Origin: Methylobacterium gregans
Lineage (GTDB): Bacteria; Pseudomonadota; Alphaproteobacteria; Rhizobiales; Beijerinckiaceae
Length of the DNA: 64,000 nucleotides
Direction: 5' to 3'
NCBI RefSeq assembly: GCF_022179245.1
Contig: NZ_BPQM01000063.1
Span: 23,366-87,365, forward strand
Made by a program: the position numbers and the translations under genes. The notes under the pieces are model-generated. The model worked only from the letters and a program-made list of their open reading frames with translations, made no database searches and was not told where the DNA came from. Shown in pieces: positions 44,417 to 53,288 of this stretch. Position 1 is the first letter of the stretch. The number at the start of each line of letters is the position of its first letter.

Positions 44417-46168
44417 TCAGCGGACCTGATTGAGGAGCTCGGCGCCCTGGGTCACGATCCGCTTGCCCGGCGCGAGGCCGGACACGACCAGGACATGGCC
44501 CGCGTCGAGGGGCTCGACTCGGACCTCGCGGGGCTGGAAGCGCTCGGGCGCGGTGTGCTCGTAGACGATGCTCTGGCCGTTGCCGCCGCGGACCACGCTC
44601 ACCCGCGGCAGCGCCAGCCCCGCCTGCTGCGCGTCGGTCGCGGCCAGCACGGTGACGAACTGGCCGGTGCGCAGCTCGGCCGGCGCGTCGCGCACCGCGA
44701 AGTGCAGCGGCACGGCCTGGCTGCGGTCGGCGAGGCCCGCGCCCATGAAGGTCAGGCTCAGCATCCGCCCGTCCGCCATCCGGGCCGTTGCGTCCTGTCC
44801 GCCGGCCAGCGCGTCGAAGCTCAGGGCCTCGACCCACAGGCGCGCCGGGTCGACGATCTGGAAGACCTGCACGCCGGGGCTCGCCATCTGGCCGGCGACC
44901 GCGCTCGCCTCCGCGATCACGCCGTCGACCGGCGCCACGAGGGCCTCGGGCTGCTGGCGGATGTTGTCGAGCGCCGCGCGGCGGTCGAGCAGGCCCTTCA
45001 GCTCGGCCTGGGCGTCGTCGAGCTGAACCTGCGAGACGGCGCCGCCCGGCGCGAGCTTGCGGTAGCGCTCGACGCGCCGCTCCATGATCACGATCTGCTG
45101 GTCGAGCTCGCCCTGGCGCTGGCGCATGTCGGAGACGTCCACGGCCTGCACCGGCGGCGTCACGTAGGCCAGCACCTCGCCCTTGCGCACCCGCGTGCCG
45201 AGCCGCGGGAAGATCCCGGTCGCCGGCGGCGAGAGGCGCCCGCCGACCGAGGACTGGACGACCCCGCTGGCGCTCGGGTCCGGCACGATGCGGCCGGGCA
45301 GCTCGACCGTGCGCCGCAGGGTATCGGAGGCGGTGACCGTGGTTCTGACCGCCAGCACCCGCTGCGTGGGCTTCGGCACGAAGATCGAACCGTCCGGCTG
45401 GCGGCGCGCCAGGTCCTGGATGCCGGGGCTCGGGGCGGCCATCTGCAGGATCTGGGGCGCGTGCGCGCCCCCTGGGCCGTGGCCCGCGCCGTGGTTCTCG
45501 CCGTGGTTCTCGCCCGCGAAGGCCCGGGGAGCGAAGGCGAGGGCGATCACGAGGCCGACCAGGGCGGTGGCGGGCAGGTAGCGGCGGCCGCGCATCAGGA
45601 GCGTGACGGCGACGCCCAGGAGGAAGCCGATCCCGCCGATCACCAGCGGCATCGGATCGGCCTCCTCGAGATGCCGCCGGAAGTCGTGGGCCGCCGCCAG
45701 CCCGGTCGCCCAGGCGGAGGTCCCCGCCGTCGGCGGTGCGGGCGGCGCCTCGGGAACGACGAGCGTGACGGGATACAGGTCGGTCGTGCCCGAGGCCGTC
45801 ACGGTGAACAGCACGTCGTACGCTCCGGGATGGGCGCTCCAGGGCGCCGCGAACCCGTAGCTGCCATCCGGCATCGGCGTGGCTGCGGCAGCCCCTTCGG
45901 GGGTCTCGACCTGCACGACCGCGTCGGTCACCGGCTCGTTGGTGCCGAGGCGGTCGAGGAACACCGCAACGCGACCGTTGCGAGCGATGGCGACGAGTTC
46001 GAGCGCGTCGGAGCTCGACGCGCCGCGCGGCGCCGTCGAGGCCGGTGCGGCCGGAGCGTCCTCGCCGTGGGTGTGGCCCTCGTGGGCGCCGACAACCGCC
46101 GGTGCGCCGGCCCACAGGCCGAGCGCCAGGATGGCCGCCCGCAGGGCGGAGGCGGAGCATGCACGCAT
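44417..46168 (-). CDS. His-rich RND periplasmic adaptor (CusB/CzcB type)
   Basis: 583 residues, longer than usual (about 400). A signal peptide ([18 protein letters not shown]) is followed by HEGHTHGED, a beta domain ([20 protein letters not shown]), a second hydrophobic span near 180-205, and a second His-rich cluster ([20 protein letters not shown]). Then comes the normal adaptor: lipoyl ([22 protein letters not shown]), coiled-coil hairpin and barrel domain ([24 protein letters not shown]). The His clusters probably bind metal and hand it to the pump. ATG 46168 begins the signal peptide; a GTG at 46213 adds 15 unlikely residues. Confidence 0.87.
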   Translation of the reverse strand: MRACSASALRAAILALGLWAGAPAVVGAHEGHTHGEDAPAAPASTAPRGASSSDALELVAIARNGRVAVFLDRLGTNEPVTDAVVQVETPEGAAAATPMPDGSYGFAAPWSAHPGAYDVLFTVTASGTTDLYPVTLVVPEAPPAPPTAGTSAWATGLAAAHDFRRHLEEADPMPLVIGGIGFLLGVAVTLLMRGRRYLPATALVGLVIALAFAPRAFAGENHGENHGAGHGPGGAHAPQILQMAAPSPGIQDLARRQPDGSIFVPKPTQRVLAVRTTVTASDTLRRTVELPGRIVPDPSASGVVQSSVGGRLSPPATGIFPRLGTRVRKGEVLAYVTPPVQAVDVSDMRQRQGELDQQIVIMERRVERYRKLAPGGAVSQVQLDDAQAELKGLLDRRAALDNIRQQPEALVAPVDGVIAEASAVAGQMASPGVQVFQIVDPARLWVEALSFDALAGGQDATARMADGRMLSLTFMGAGLADRSQAVPLHFAVRDAPAELRTGQFVTVLAATDAQQAGLALPRVSVVRGGNGQSIVYEHTAPERFQPREVRVEPLDAGHVLVVSGLAPGKRIVTQGAELLNQVR

Positions 46169-46252
46169 AGGAAAATCGAGCCTTCGCAGGTGGGGAGGCA
46201 GGCGGCAGCCCACGGGCGGCCGCCGCTCAGGACGCGCGTCGGGGCGCGGACC

Positions 46253-46624
46253 TCAGGCGAAGGTTCTGGGGGGTTCGGGAAGCGCCTCGGAGATCACGCT
46301 GTCGAAGGCGATCGCGCGGATGCCGTCGAGCGTTCGCCCGCATGTCCGGGAGACCGACAGGGCCGGAAAATCCCAGCGCGCCAGCGAGGCGTGGCAGCAG
46401 CACGCGCCGCACGGTCCGGCGGCCGCATCGTCGCCGGTCCGCTCCGCAGGGACCGCCAAGTCGCCGACCTGCTCCGGCACGAGGTCCGGGTGAGCCGGAG
46501 CGATCCGGCCGACCTCGGCGGGCGCGGCATGGGCGTGCTCGACGCCCACCACCGGCACGGCAGCGAGCGTCACGGTCAGGAAGACCGCGAGCAGCGCGCG
46601 CCAGAGGGGACGAATCGTCGGCAT
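46253..46624 (-). CDS. Small Cys-rich periplasmic protein, first gene of the metal-efflux operon
   Basis: 123 residues. Signal peptide LLAVFLTVTLAAVPVVGV, then His/Ala-rich EHAHAAPAE and a central GPCGACCCHAS with four Cys close together, a probable metal-binding site. A further Cys (RTCGRTLDG) follows. This Cys/His content and its position 84 bp before the adaptor suggest a metal sensor or chaperone in the periplasm. No family was recognised. Confidence 0.65.
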   Translation of the reverse strand: MPTIRPLWRALLAVFLTVTLAAVPVVGVEHAHAAPAEVGRIAPAHPDLVPEQVGDLAVPAERTGDDAAAGPCGACCCHASLARWDFPALSVSRTCGRTLDGIRAIAFDSVISEALPEPPRTFA

Positions 46625-47110
46625 GTCGCACCCTGCTTAGCACGACTCGGCTGCTCGGCCATGGGTCGTCCGGTGCGCGACGGCACCCGGGAGACGTCGG
46701 CGCCCGTCCTCGGCCGAGTCGGCCCGCGCCGCGTCGGCGAGCGCGGGCGAGCCTCCGTCGGGCCTCGGCCTCGATCCCGTCCGGACGTACCGGCAGGCGC
46801 GCCGGAGCAGCATCCGAGATGGGACGCGCCGTGTCGCCCCACCGACCGGATCGATTGCTCGGCAGGGTGGTTCATCGGCGATTTTAAGGTTGATATGCTC
46901 TAAATCTGCTGTCGAACAGGAATGTGCGGCGTCGATATATCGTTTTCGCGCGGATCTGCGTAGCTGATGTTGTCCGACCAATGCGATCCTATTCAGTCTT
47001 TGATCACCGTTCGGGCGTGAAATAGCGCCGAAACCAAGATCGCAGAGAGTTTCGAAAGGCGTGGATCGTATGTTGGGTCGTCTTCCGAAATACAACTGAG
47101 AGCAACGTCT
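46625..47110. promoter_or_regulatory. 486-bp divergent promoter region, AT-rich on the right
   Basis: This gap separates the metal-efflux operon (minus) from the SCO-like/copper oxidase genes (plus). The part from 46873 to 47110 is much more AT-rich than the genome and contains the perfect palindrome CGATATATCG at 46933-46942. Promoters for both directions probably lie here. No gene was found. Confidence 0.45.
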
Positions 47111-47809
47111 ATGCAATTTAGGGGTGCAAAATTGCTCACAGTGTCGTGCTGGGCCGCCGCTGCCGGCCTGCTGGCGATCGTGCTGACCGGCCCCGCCACG
47201 ACCGCGTCCGGTCCGGCAAGTCCGGCAGACTCGGCAAGTCCGGCAGATCCAGCGAAGGCGCGCGACGATCTCCGGACGCTGCTCTGGCCCCAGCCGGACG
47301 CGCCCGCGCGCACGGATCACCGCGGCCGCTCCCTCGCGGCGCCGGACTTGCGGGACCGGATCGTCGTGGTCGCCTTCGTGGGCGCCGATTGCTCGATCGC
47401 CTGCGTCGTCCGCACCCTCGCGCTCGACAAGGTCGCGCGCGCGCTGCCGGACGCGCTGCGGGACCGGGTCGTCATGGTCGGGATCGACACCGATCCGGTC
47501 GGCGGCCGGGGGCGCCTTCGCGCCTTCGCGGACGGGCTCGTCGGAACCGACACGCCGCTGCGCCTCCTGCGGAGCGATGCCGCCGGGACGGCCGCGCTCG
47601 CGGCGAGCCTGCGCTACCCGGCGCAGGCGCTGCCCGAGCCGCCCCCGGTCGTCCTCCTGTTCGACCGGCGCGGGCAGATCGCCATGACCTACGGCAGCGA
47701 CCCGCTCGACGGCCCGCGCCTGCTCGATGACATCGCCCAGCTCGAGACCTTCGCGGACGGCCTTGACCGGCCGACCGGAGCCTCGGCCGGCCCGAGCCCC
47801 ACCCTCTGA
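47111..47809 (+). CDS. SCO1/SenC-like thioredoxin-fold protein
   Basis: 232 residues. Signal or membrane anchor (VSCWAAAAGLLAIVLTGPA), then a thioredoxin-fold domain with DCSIACVVRTLALDKVARALPD, where CSIAC has the CX3C copper-binding spacing of SCO1/SenC. VMVGIDTDPVGGRGRLRAFA and PVVLLFDRRGQIAMTY also fit. The usual distal His ligand was not located with certainty. SCO proteins deliver copper or keep copper sites reduced. Its stop lies 25 bp before the copper-radical oxidase start, so it may load that enzyme. This role is inferred. Confidence 0.78.
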   Translation: MQFRGAKLLTVSCWAAAAGLLAIVLTGPATTASGPASPADSASPADPAKARDDLRTLLWPQPDAPARTDHRGRSLAAPDLRDRIVVVAFVGADCSIACVVRTLALDKVARALPDALRDRVVMVGIDTDPVGGRGRLRAFADGLVGTDTPLRLLRSDAAGTAALAASLRYPAQALPEPPPVVLLFDRRGQIAMTYGSDPLDGPRLLDDIAQLETFADGLDRPTGASAGPSPTL

Positions 47810-47834
47810 TCACCCCTCACGTCAGGAAACCGAG

Positions 47835-50546
47835 ATGATGGATGCGACACTCGCCGGACCGCGGGTCCGGACCCGCGCGCGCGACCTCGCGCTGCTCTCC
47901 GCCACCGCCCTGATCGGGCTGATGCAGGCCGCCGAGGCGGCGCGTTTCGGGGTCGTGGTGAACCCGGTGCCGGACCCGCTCCTCGCCGGCCTCGCGATTC
48001 CCGACACGGCGCCCACCCTGGGCATGTGGTCGGGCCTGCGGCCCTGGCCGATGAACGCGATCCATCTCGGCCTTCTCCCGAGCGGCCGCGTCGTCTCCTT
48101 CGGGACGGCGGGCGGCAGGCCGGACGTGCAGGACGGCCGGACCTTCGACACCTGGGACCCCTACCGGGGGCTCGCCCAGGACAGCCACATGACGATCGGC
48201 GGCGTGCGGGGCGTCAACAGCTTCTGCGCCACGCAATCCTTCCTGGCCGACGGCTCGCTGCTCGTGGCGGGCGGCATCTTCGACGACGGCAACGACCGGG
48301 GCAGCGTCGTGATGAACGCCCGGGGCACCGGGATCGCCGCGATTCCGGCACGGCTCGCCAACGACCGCTACTACTCGACCATGCTGACCCTGCCCAACGG
48401 ACAGCAGATCATCGTGGGCGGCTCGTATCCCTATCTGGGCGGCTGGGCCGACCCGCAGGGCAGCATCAACCAGGGCTACATGACCGGGATGACCCCGGAG
48501 ATCTACGACGGCACGCGCTGGCGCAGCCTGCTCGGCGCCAAGAGCCGCGACGCCTTCGGCCCCGACTACAACCGGTTCTGGTATCCGCGGGCCTGGATCG
48601 CGCCGAACGGGCGGGTGTTCGGCATCTCCTCCGAGAAGATGTGGTACCTCAACACCGCCGGGAACGGCTCGGTGACCACGCTGCCGTTCAAGCAGGCGCA
48701 GCGGGAGGTCGGCAACGCGCAGGACGCCCCGAATGTCGGGCCCGCCTCGACGGCGGTGATGTACGACACCGGCAAGATCCTCCAGGTCGGCGGCAACGCC
48801 TACAGCAACGGCGAGGGCTTCCTGTCGAGCAGCCGGGCCAGCATCATCGACATCAACGGCGCCACGCCCGCCGTGACCGACACCGCTCCGATGAGCGTCG
48901 GCCGCGCCTGGGCCAACGCCACGGTCCTGCCGAACGGCCACGTCGCGGTGACCGGCGGCAGCCGGTACAACGACCGCGGCGGCGGCGATGTCGTCCTGCA
49001 GAGCGAGATCTGGAACCCCGCGACCGGCCGCTGGTCGGTGGGCGCCTCCGGGGCGGTCTATCGCGGCTACCACTCGTCCACGATCTTGCTCCAGAACGGC
49101 GCGCTCCTCGTCGCGGGCGGCGGGGCGCCGGGTCCCGTCACCAACGAGAACGCCGAGTTCTTCTACCCGCCCTACCTGTTCACCACGGTGAACGGGAAAG
49201 CGGCACTCGCGCCGCGCCCGCAGATCCAGAGCCTCAGCACGCTCCAGCTGCCCTACGGCCAGCGCCTGCAGTTCGAGCTGGCCTCGCCGAACGGGCTCGC
49301 GCAGGTGGTGCTGATCGGGCTCAGCCAGACGACGCACAGCTTCAACTTCACGCAGCGCCGCTACATCGCCGCCTTCACGCAGCCGGACGCCCAGAGCGTC
49401 ACGGTCACGGCGCCGGCCTCCGCCAACCTCGCACCGCCCGGCTACTACCAACTCGTGGCGATCGACCGGAACGGCGTTCCGTCCCCGGGCGTCATCGTCG
49501 CCCTCGGCGCGGTGAGCGCGCCGGTGCAATCCGCGGTGCCCGCGGTGACGGCGAGCGCGGGCGGCGGAACGGGCGGCACGGGCGGGACCGGCGGCGGAAC
49601 GGGCGGCACCGGGGGGACCGGCGGCACGGGCGGGACCGGCGGTGCGGGTGGCACCGGCGGCACGGTCATCCGCGGCGGGGCCCTGAAGGCCGCCCATTCC
49701 GGGCTCTGCCTCGCGGTTCCGGCCGGCAACACGACCAACGGTTCCCCGGTGACGCAGCAGCCCTGCAGCGGAAAGCCGGAGCAGTCATGGACCGCCCGCG
49801 CGGTGGCGGGCGGCACCGCGCTGGTCAACGACGCCAGCGGCAAGTGCCTCGATCTGAGCCTGGCGGTGCCCGCCGGTCCCGGGAGCCGAATCTACCAGTG
49901 GGACTGTGTCGGCGTCGCCAACCAGAGCTGGACCGTGCGGGCCCAGGGCGCGGGCAACGCCTACGTCTCGGCCGTGGGGAACTTCTGCCTCGACATCGAC
50001 TACGCGTCGACCCAGGCCGGGGCCCCGACGATCGCCTGGCCCTGCCACGGCGGCGGCAACCAGACCTTCGCCACCGTCGGCGGGACCGATCCGGCCGCCG
50101 GCACCCCGATCAGCCTCCGGTCGGTCAACTATCCCGCCAACTACCTGACCAATGTGGGCGGCACGATACGGCTGATCGCGCCGGCCAACGCGAGCGACCG
50201 CCAGCAGGCCACCTTCCGGCAGGTGCCGGGACTGGCCGGGCAGGGGGTGTCCTTCCTGTCCAGCAGCGCGCCCAACCAGTATCTCCGGCACCAGAACTTC
50301 CAGATCTGGCAGCAGACGAACGACAACGGCGACCTGTTCAAGAACGGTGCGACCTTCCACCAGCGCAACGCTCTGTCGGCCTCGTGCGGCTGCGGCACGG
50401 CGACCTGCGCGTCCTACGAGTCGATCGACTGGCCGGGCTACTACCTCCGGCACCAGGGCTTCGACCTGTACATCGACGCGTCGGACGGCAGCGACCTGTA
50501 CCGCCAGGATACCTCGTTCTGCGTCGCGCAACCGCTCCAGCCGTAA
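47835..50546 (+). CDS. Secreted copper-radical oxidase (galactose/glyoxal oxidase type) with lectin domains
   Basis: 903 residues. A signal peptide ends near residue 36. The seven-bladed propeller (about 60-460) and the E-set domain (about 461-560) match the AA5 family. The cofactor residues are visible: Cys131 (NSFCATQ), Tyr180 (RYYST), Tyr412-His413 (GYHSS) and His501 (TTHSFN). A Gly/Thr linker (576-609) follows, then a ricin-B QxW lectin domain (about 614-748) and an AbfB-type (CBM42-like) domain (about 755-903). It should oxidise an alcohol or aldehyde to the next level with O2, making H2O2, while bound to a polysaccharide. The substrate is unknown. The SCO-like gene is directly upstream. 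Confidence 0.87.
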   Translation: MMDATLAGPRVRTRARDLALLSATALIGLMQAAEAARFGVVVNPVPDPLLAGLAIPDTAPTLGMWSGLRPWPMNAIHLGLLPSGRVVSFGTAGGRPDVQDGRTFDTWDPYRGLAQDSHMTIGGVRGVNSFCATQSFLADGSLLVAGGIFDDGNDRGSVVMNARGTGIAAIPARLANDRYYSTMLTLPNGQQIIVGGSYPYLGGWADPQGSINQGYMTGMTPEIYDGTRWRSLLGAKSRDAFGPDYNRFWYPRAWIAPNGRVFGISSEKMWYLNTAGNGSVTTLPFKQAQREVGNAQDAPNVGPASTAVMYDTGKILQVGGNAYSNGEGFLSSSRASIIDINGATPAVTDTAPMSVGRAWANATVLPNGHVAVTGGSRYNDRGGGDVVLQSEIWNPATGRWSVGASGAVYRGYHSSTILLQNGALLVAGGGAPGPVTNENAEFFYPPYLFTTVNGKAALAPRPQIQSLSTLQLPYGQRLQFELASPNGLAQVVLIGLSQTTHSFNFTQRRYIAAFTQPDAQSVTVTAPASANLAPPGYYQLVAIDRNGVPSPGVIVALGAVSAPVQSAVPAVTASAGGGTGGTGGTGGGTGGTGGTGGTGGTGGAGGTGGTVIRGGALKAAHSGLCLAVPAGNTTNGSPVTQQPCSGKPEQSWTARAVAGGTALVNDASGKCLDLSLAVPAGPGSRIYQWDCVGVANQSWTVRAQGAGNAYVSAVGNFCLDIDYASTQAGAPTIAWPCHGGGNQTFATVGGTDPAAGTPISLRSVNYPANYLTNVGGTIRLIAPANASDRQQATFRQVPGLAGQGVSFLSSSAPNQYLRHQNFQIWQQTNDNGDLFKNGATFHQRNALSASCGCGTATCASYESIDWPGYYLRHQGFDLYIDASDGSDLYRQDTSFCVAQPLQP

Positions 50547-50597
50547 GGGGCGCCAGAGGCCGGTTCGGTGCAGGTGAGCCCCGGACAACCAACCGCT

Positions 50598-50639
50598 CCG
50601 GACTGCCCCCGATCGCCCGCGCGGTCGGGGGCAGTCCGG
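50598..50639. terminator. Strong bidirectional terminator hairpin
   Basis: A perfect 15-bp inverted repeat (arms 50598-50612 and 50625-50639) can extend inward by four more pairs with one wobble. It lies between the convergent copper oxidase and gspK genes and is the strongest hairpin seen in the window. Confidence 0.85.
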
Positions 50640-50658
50640 CCGAGCTTCGGGAAACCCG

Positions 50659-51567
50659 TCAGGGGGCCCCGGTCCCGAGGGCCGCAGCGATGGCCGGGCA
50701 GGCCAGGTGGTCCGCGGCGGCGCCGGGATCGGGCGCCACGGTGGGCAGCCAGTCGATGAAGTCGGTGCCGCTGCGCGTGCCGCCGAGCCCGAACACCGCC
50801 GAGCGTCCGGCCCGCGCCCGGCGGTCGGCGACGACGACGGAGATCCGGAAGTGCTGGCGCGGCGACGGCACGGGCCCGGAGGCGTCCGGCAGCGCCGTCG
50901 CTGCGGCGGGCCGGACCCGCCGGATCAGGGCACCGAGATCGAAGCGGCCGCCCCGGTTGTGGACCGTGAGAACAGGCCCGAGGATCGCCGCCGCCTCGGG
51001 CGTCACCGAAGGCAGCCGCGCGATCTCGTCGGGGCTGACGAAGGGGGCGTTGCGCGGGCCTCGGGCGAGGCCGCGCGCCCGGTACTGCGGCAGCTCTGCC
51101 CCGCCGCCGGGTTCGGGCACGTCGTCCACGTCGCGATAGTCCACGATCTCCGCGGCGAGCGCGAGGGCGGTCCGGTCGGGCACCCCGAGCAGGCGGAAGG
51201 CCTCCTCGAGGCTCGCGCGCGGCGTCCCGTTGAGATCGATCAGCCGCCCCTGATCCTCCAGCGACACAACGGCGGTGCGGGCCGCGTCGAGGCGGCAGCG
51301 GACGGCGCCTCCATCCTCCGGCAAGGCGAGACCGGCGCGCCGGTAGGTCCGCCCCACGGCGAGGTCGTAGGCCACGAGGCGCGCGATCCCGTCGGCCATG
51401 CCCTGCAACCGCGCCACCTCGGCGCGCGCGCCGGTGAGCGCCGCGCCCGCGCGGCCCTGCAGGATCGCGGTGACCAGCACGGCGCTGACAACGCCCAGCA
51501 CGGCGAGGACCGACAGGAGGACGAAGCCTGCCTCCCGCCCGTCCGGCCCCGCGCGGCGGGCGCTCAC
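50659..51567 (-). CDS. gspK: Type II secretion minor pseudopilin GspK
   Basis: 302 residues. The prepilin-like N-terminus REAGFVLLSVLAVLGVVSAVLVTAI lies after a short basic leader. The large alpha domain contains RLIDLNGTPRASLEEAFRLLG, DYRDVDDVPEPGG and FVSPDEIARLPSVTPE, typical of GspK tip pseudopilins. GspK caps the type II secretion pseudopilus with GspI and GspJ. The start overlaps the gspJ stop by four bases, so translation is coupled. Confidence 0.85.
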   Translation of the reverse strand: MSARRAGPDGREAGFVLLSVLAVLGVVSAVLVTAILQGRAGAALTGARAEVARLQGMADGIARLVAYDLAVGRTYRRAGLALPEDGGAVRCRLDAARTAVVSLEDQGRLIDLNGTPRASLEEAFRLLGVPDRTALALAAEIVDYRDVDDVPEPGGGAELPQYRARGLARGPRNAPFVSPDEIARLPSVTPEAAAILGPVLTVHNRGGRFDLGALIRRVRPAAATALPDASGPVPSPRQHFRISVVVADRRARAGRSAVFGLGGTRSGTDFIDWLPTVAPDPGAAADHLACPAIAAALGTGAP

Positions 51568-52163
51568 GGCCGATCCCCCAGCGCGACGAGGAGCGGCGGC
51601 CAGCGCCGCCGGTCGGCCGCTTCGAACGCGACCTCGATCTCGAGCAGCGTGGGCTGGCGGTCGGGCGCGGCCCAGGCGGCGTGCCAGCCGGGCCGCACGT
51701 TCCGGCTCGGTGCGCCGAAGTAGCGGATCGCGAGGCCGGCGACGCGCTCCAGCAGGATCTCCGGGCGCCCGCCGTTCTCCGCGGACCCCGCATCCGGCGC
51801 GGCGCGGCGCTCGACGAGGTCGTAGCCGCCGTCCGCCCGCGCCACGGTGGCGAGGGCGATGACGAGTTCGGCGGAGCGCGCCACGCTCCGGTCCGGGCCG
51901 ATCCGCGCCGAGAGGGCGGCGGGGCCTCCGAGCAGGGCCGGGCGCTCGCCCTCGGCCCGGCGGCGGGCGAGGCTGCCGAGGGTGCGGCGCAGGTGGTCCC
52001 GGACGGACTGCACCTCCTCCGTCGCCGTCGCGCGGGCGATCGCCGCCGAGGCAATGCCGCTGATCCGCACCGCGTTGACCAGCAGGGTTCCGATCAGGGC
52101 CGCCACCGCGAGGCAGACCAGCATCTCCACCAGGGTGAACCCGGCCTCGCGGTCCTCAGCCAT
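51564..52163 (-). CDS. gspJ: Type II secretion minor pseudopilin GspJ
   Basis: 199 residues. EAGFTLVEMLVCLAVAALIGTLLVNAV is a class III signal peptide with the prepilin peptidase site before Phe. The C-terminal domain (LERVAGLAIRYFG, PTLLEIEVAFE) fits GspJ. It forms the pseudopilus tip with GspI and GspK. It overlaps gspI by eight bases and gspK by four. Confidence 0.82.
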   Translation of the reverse strand: MAEDREAGFTLVEMLVCLAVAALIGTLLVNAVRISGIASAAIARATATEEVQSVRDHLRRTLGSLARRRAEGERPALLGGPAALSARIGPDRSVARSAELVIALATVARADGGYDLVERRAAPDAGSAENGGRPEILLERVAGLAIRYFGAPSRNVRPGWHAAWAAPDRQPTLLEIEVAFEAADRRRWPPLLVALGDRP

Positions 52164-52545
52164 CGGGGTCCTCCGGCATCAGCGTCGTGTAGAGCAGCGG
52201 ACCGGCGGGTTCGTCGCGGGTCAGCCGCAGGCGCCAGAGCGGCGGGACCCGCTCGAGGCCCAGCGCCGGGCGGGCGTCGCTCACGCCGAGGACCCAGGCC
52301 GTGCCGTCCGAGAATCGGCCCCGGATCAGCCCGGGCCGCAGGCCGCCCGCCGCCACGAGGCGCAGGACCACGCCCTCGCTCTCGTCGGCCGCGACCCGGC
52401 GCCTCTCGAGGCGCTGGACCCCGCCTGCGGTCATGCCGGCTATCTCGAGCGCCAGGATCGTACCGAGCGCCGCGATCATGAAGGCGACGAGCACCTCGGC
52501 GATCGTGAAGCCGTCCTCCCTCCCGGCGTCGTTCGGGGTTGCCAT
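52156..52545 (-). CDS. gspI: Type II secretion minor pseudopilin GspI
   Basis: 129 residues. REDGFTIAEVLVAFMIAALGTILALEIAG is the prepilin-type N-terminus, and the short C-terminal domain fits GspI. ATG 52545 shares one base with the gspH stop (TGATG). GspI starts assembly of the pseudopilus tip. Confidence 0.8.
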   Translation of the reverse strand: MATPNDAGREDGFTIAEVLVAFMIAALGTILALEIAGMTAGGVQRLERRRVAADESEGVVLRLVAAGGLRPGLIRGRFSDGTAWVLGVSDARPALGLERVPPLWRLRLTRDEPAGPLLYTTLMPEDPDG

Positions 52546-53033
52546 CACCGGGGCTCGTCGCGACGCACGCGGCCGGTCAGGGCGCTCACCGAGACGATGG
52601 ACTGCGCGGCCGCGTCCCGCAGGACGATGCGCCCGCCCGTCGAGCTGCCGTCGGGCAGGAGGCGGATCTCGCCCGGCTCTCCGCCCGCAGCCTCGACCGT
52701 GACGTGCAGGGGCGCCGCGATCGGGCCCGCGCCCGGGCGCGAACTGAGAAAGCGGCCGCCCGCGGCGTCGAAGACGAGGCTCGCGCTGCGCCCCGTGCGC
52801 AGGGCTTCCGCGCGGAGCAGGCCGATCTCGGCGGCGATCGCCCCCGAGAGCCGGGCCGGTCGCTGCCCCGCCGGCATGCCGCCGAGGGACCGGGACGCCA
52901 GCGTGAGGGCGAGCGCCAGGACCGCGAGCGTGACGAGCATTTCGACGAGCGTGAAGCCCGCCGTGCCGCCCGCTCCCGGCCGAAGATCCCGATCCGCGCC
53001 CGTGCTTCCGGACCGGGCGCCCTGTCCCGGCAT
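52545..53033 (-). CDS. gspH: Type II secretion pseudopilin GspH
   Basis: 162 residues. TAGFTLVEMLVTLAVLALALTLA is a class III prepilin signal, and LLRAEALRTGRSASLVFDAAGGRF is characteristic of GspH. The N-terminal extension before the signal is about 25 residues and could be shorter. It is the first gene of the gspHIJK set; no gspG, D, E, F, L, M or peptidase gene occurs in this window, so the main type II apparatus must lie elsewhere or these serve another pilus. Confidence 0.8.
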   Translation of the reverse strand: MPGQGARSGSTGADRDLRPGAGGTAGFTLVEMLVTLAVLALALTLASRSLGGMPAGQRPARLSGAIAAEIGLLRAEALRTGRSASLVFDAAGGRFLSSRPGAGPIAAPLHVTVEAAGGEPGEIRLLPDGSSTGGRIVLRDAAAQSIVSVSALTGRVRRDEPR

Positions 53034-53288
53034 GGCCGGCCCCTCGCTGCGCTGACCCCGTGGTGGGCCGACGCCGCATCCTGGCAGACAGGTCTTGCCG
53101 GATCCTGCACGGTGCTGCCCAAGTGCCACCGCGGCGCGATCCTGCGGCAGTCGCGCCGGCCGCATCCGGGGGCCCGCGCTGTCTTGCCCCTCGCGCAGCG
53201 CCCGGCTCTCGCCGCCCGAACCCCGCCGGGGAACGGCCTCGGCCGCCGGCGCGATGGTGTCCCGGTCGGCGCGCGGGCGCGGCGGGCG

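Noticed and set aside
42097..44433. Long plus-strand open frame opposite the RND pump
   Set aside because: Its translation is low-complexity (Arg, Asp, His, Gly) and it mirrors an intact pump gene.
49560..49665. GGC-ACC-GGC-rich tandem repeat as a possible CRISPR or minisatellite
   Set aside because: It is in frame inside the copper oxidase and encodes a Gly/Thr linker between domains; there are no spacers.
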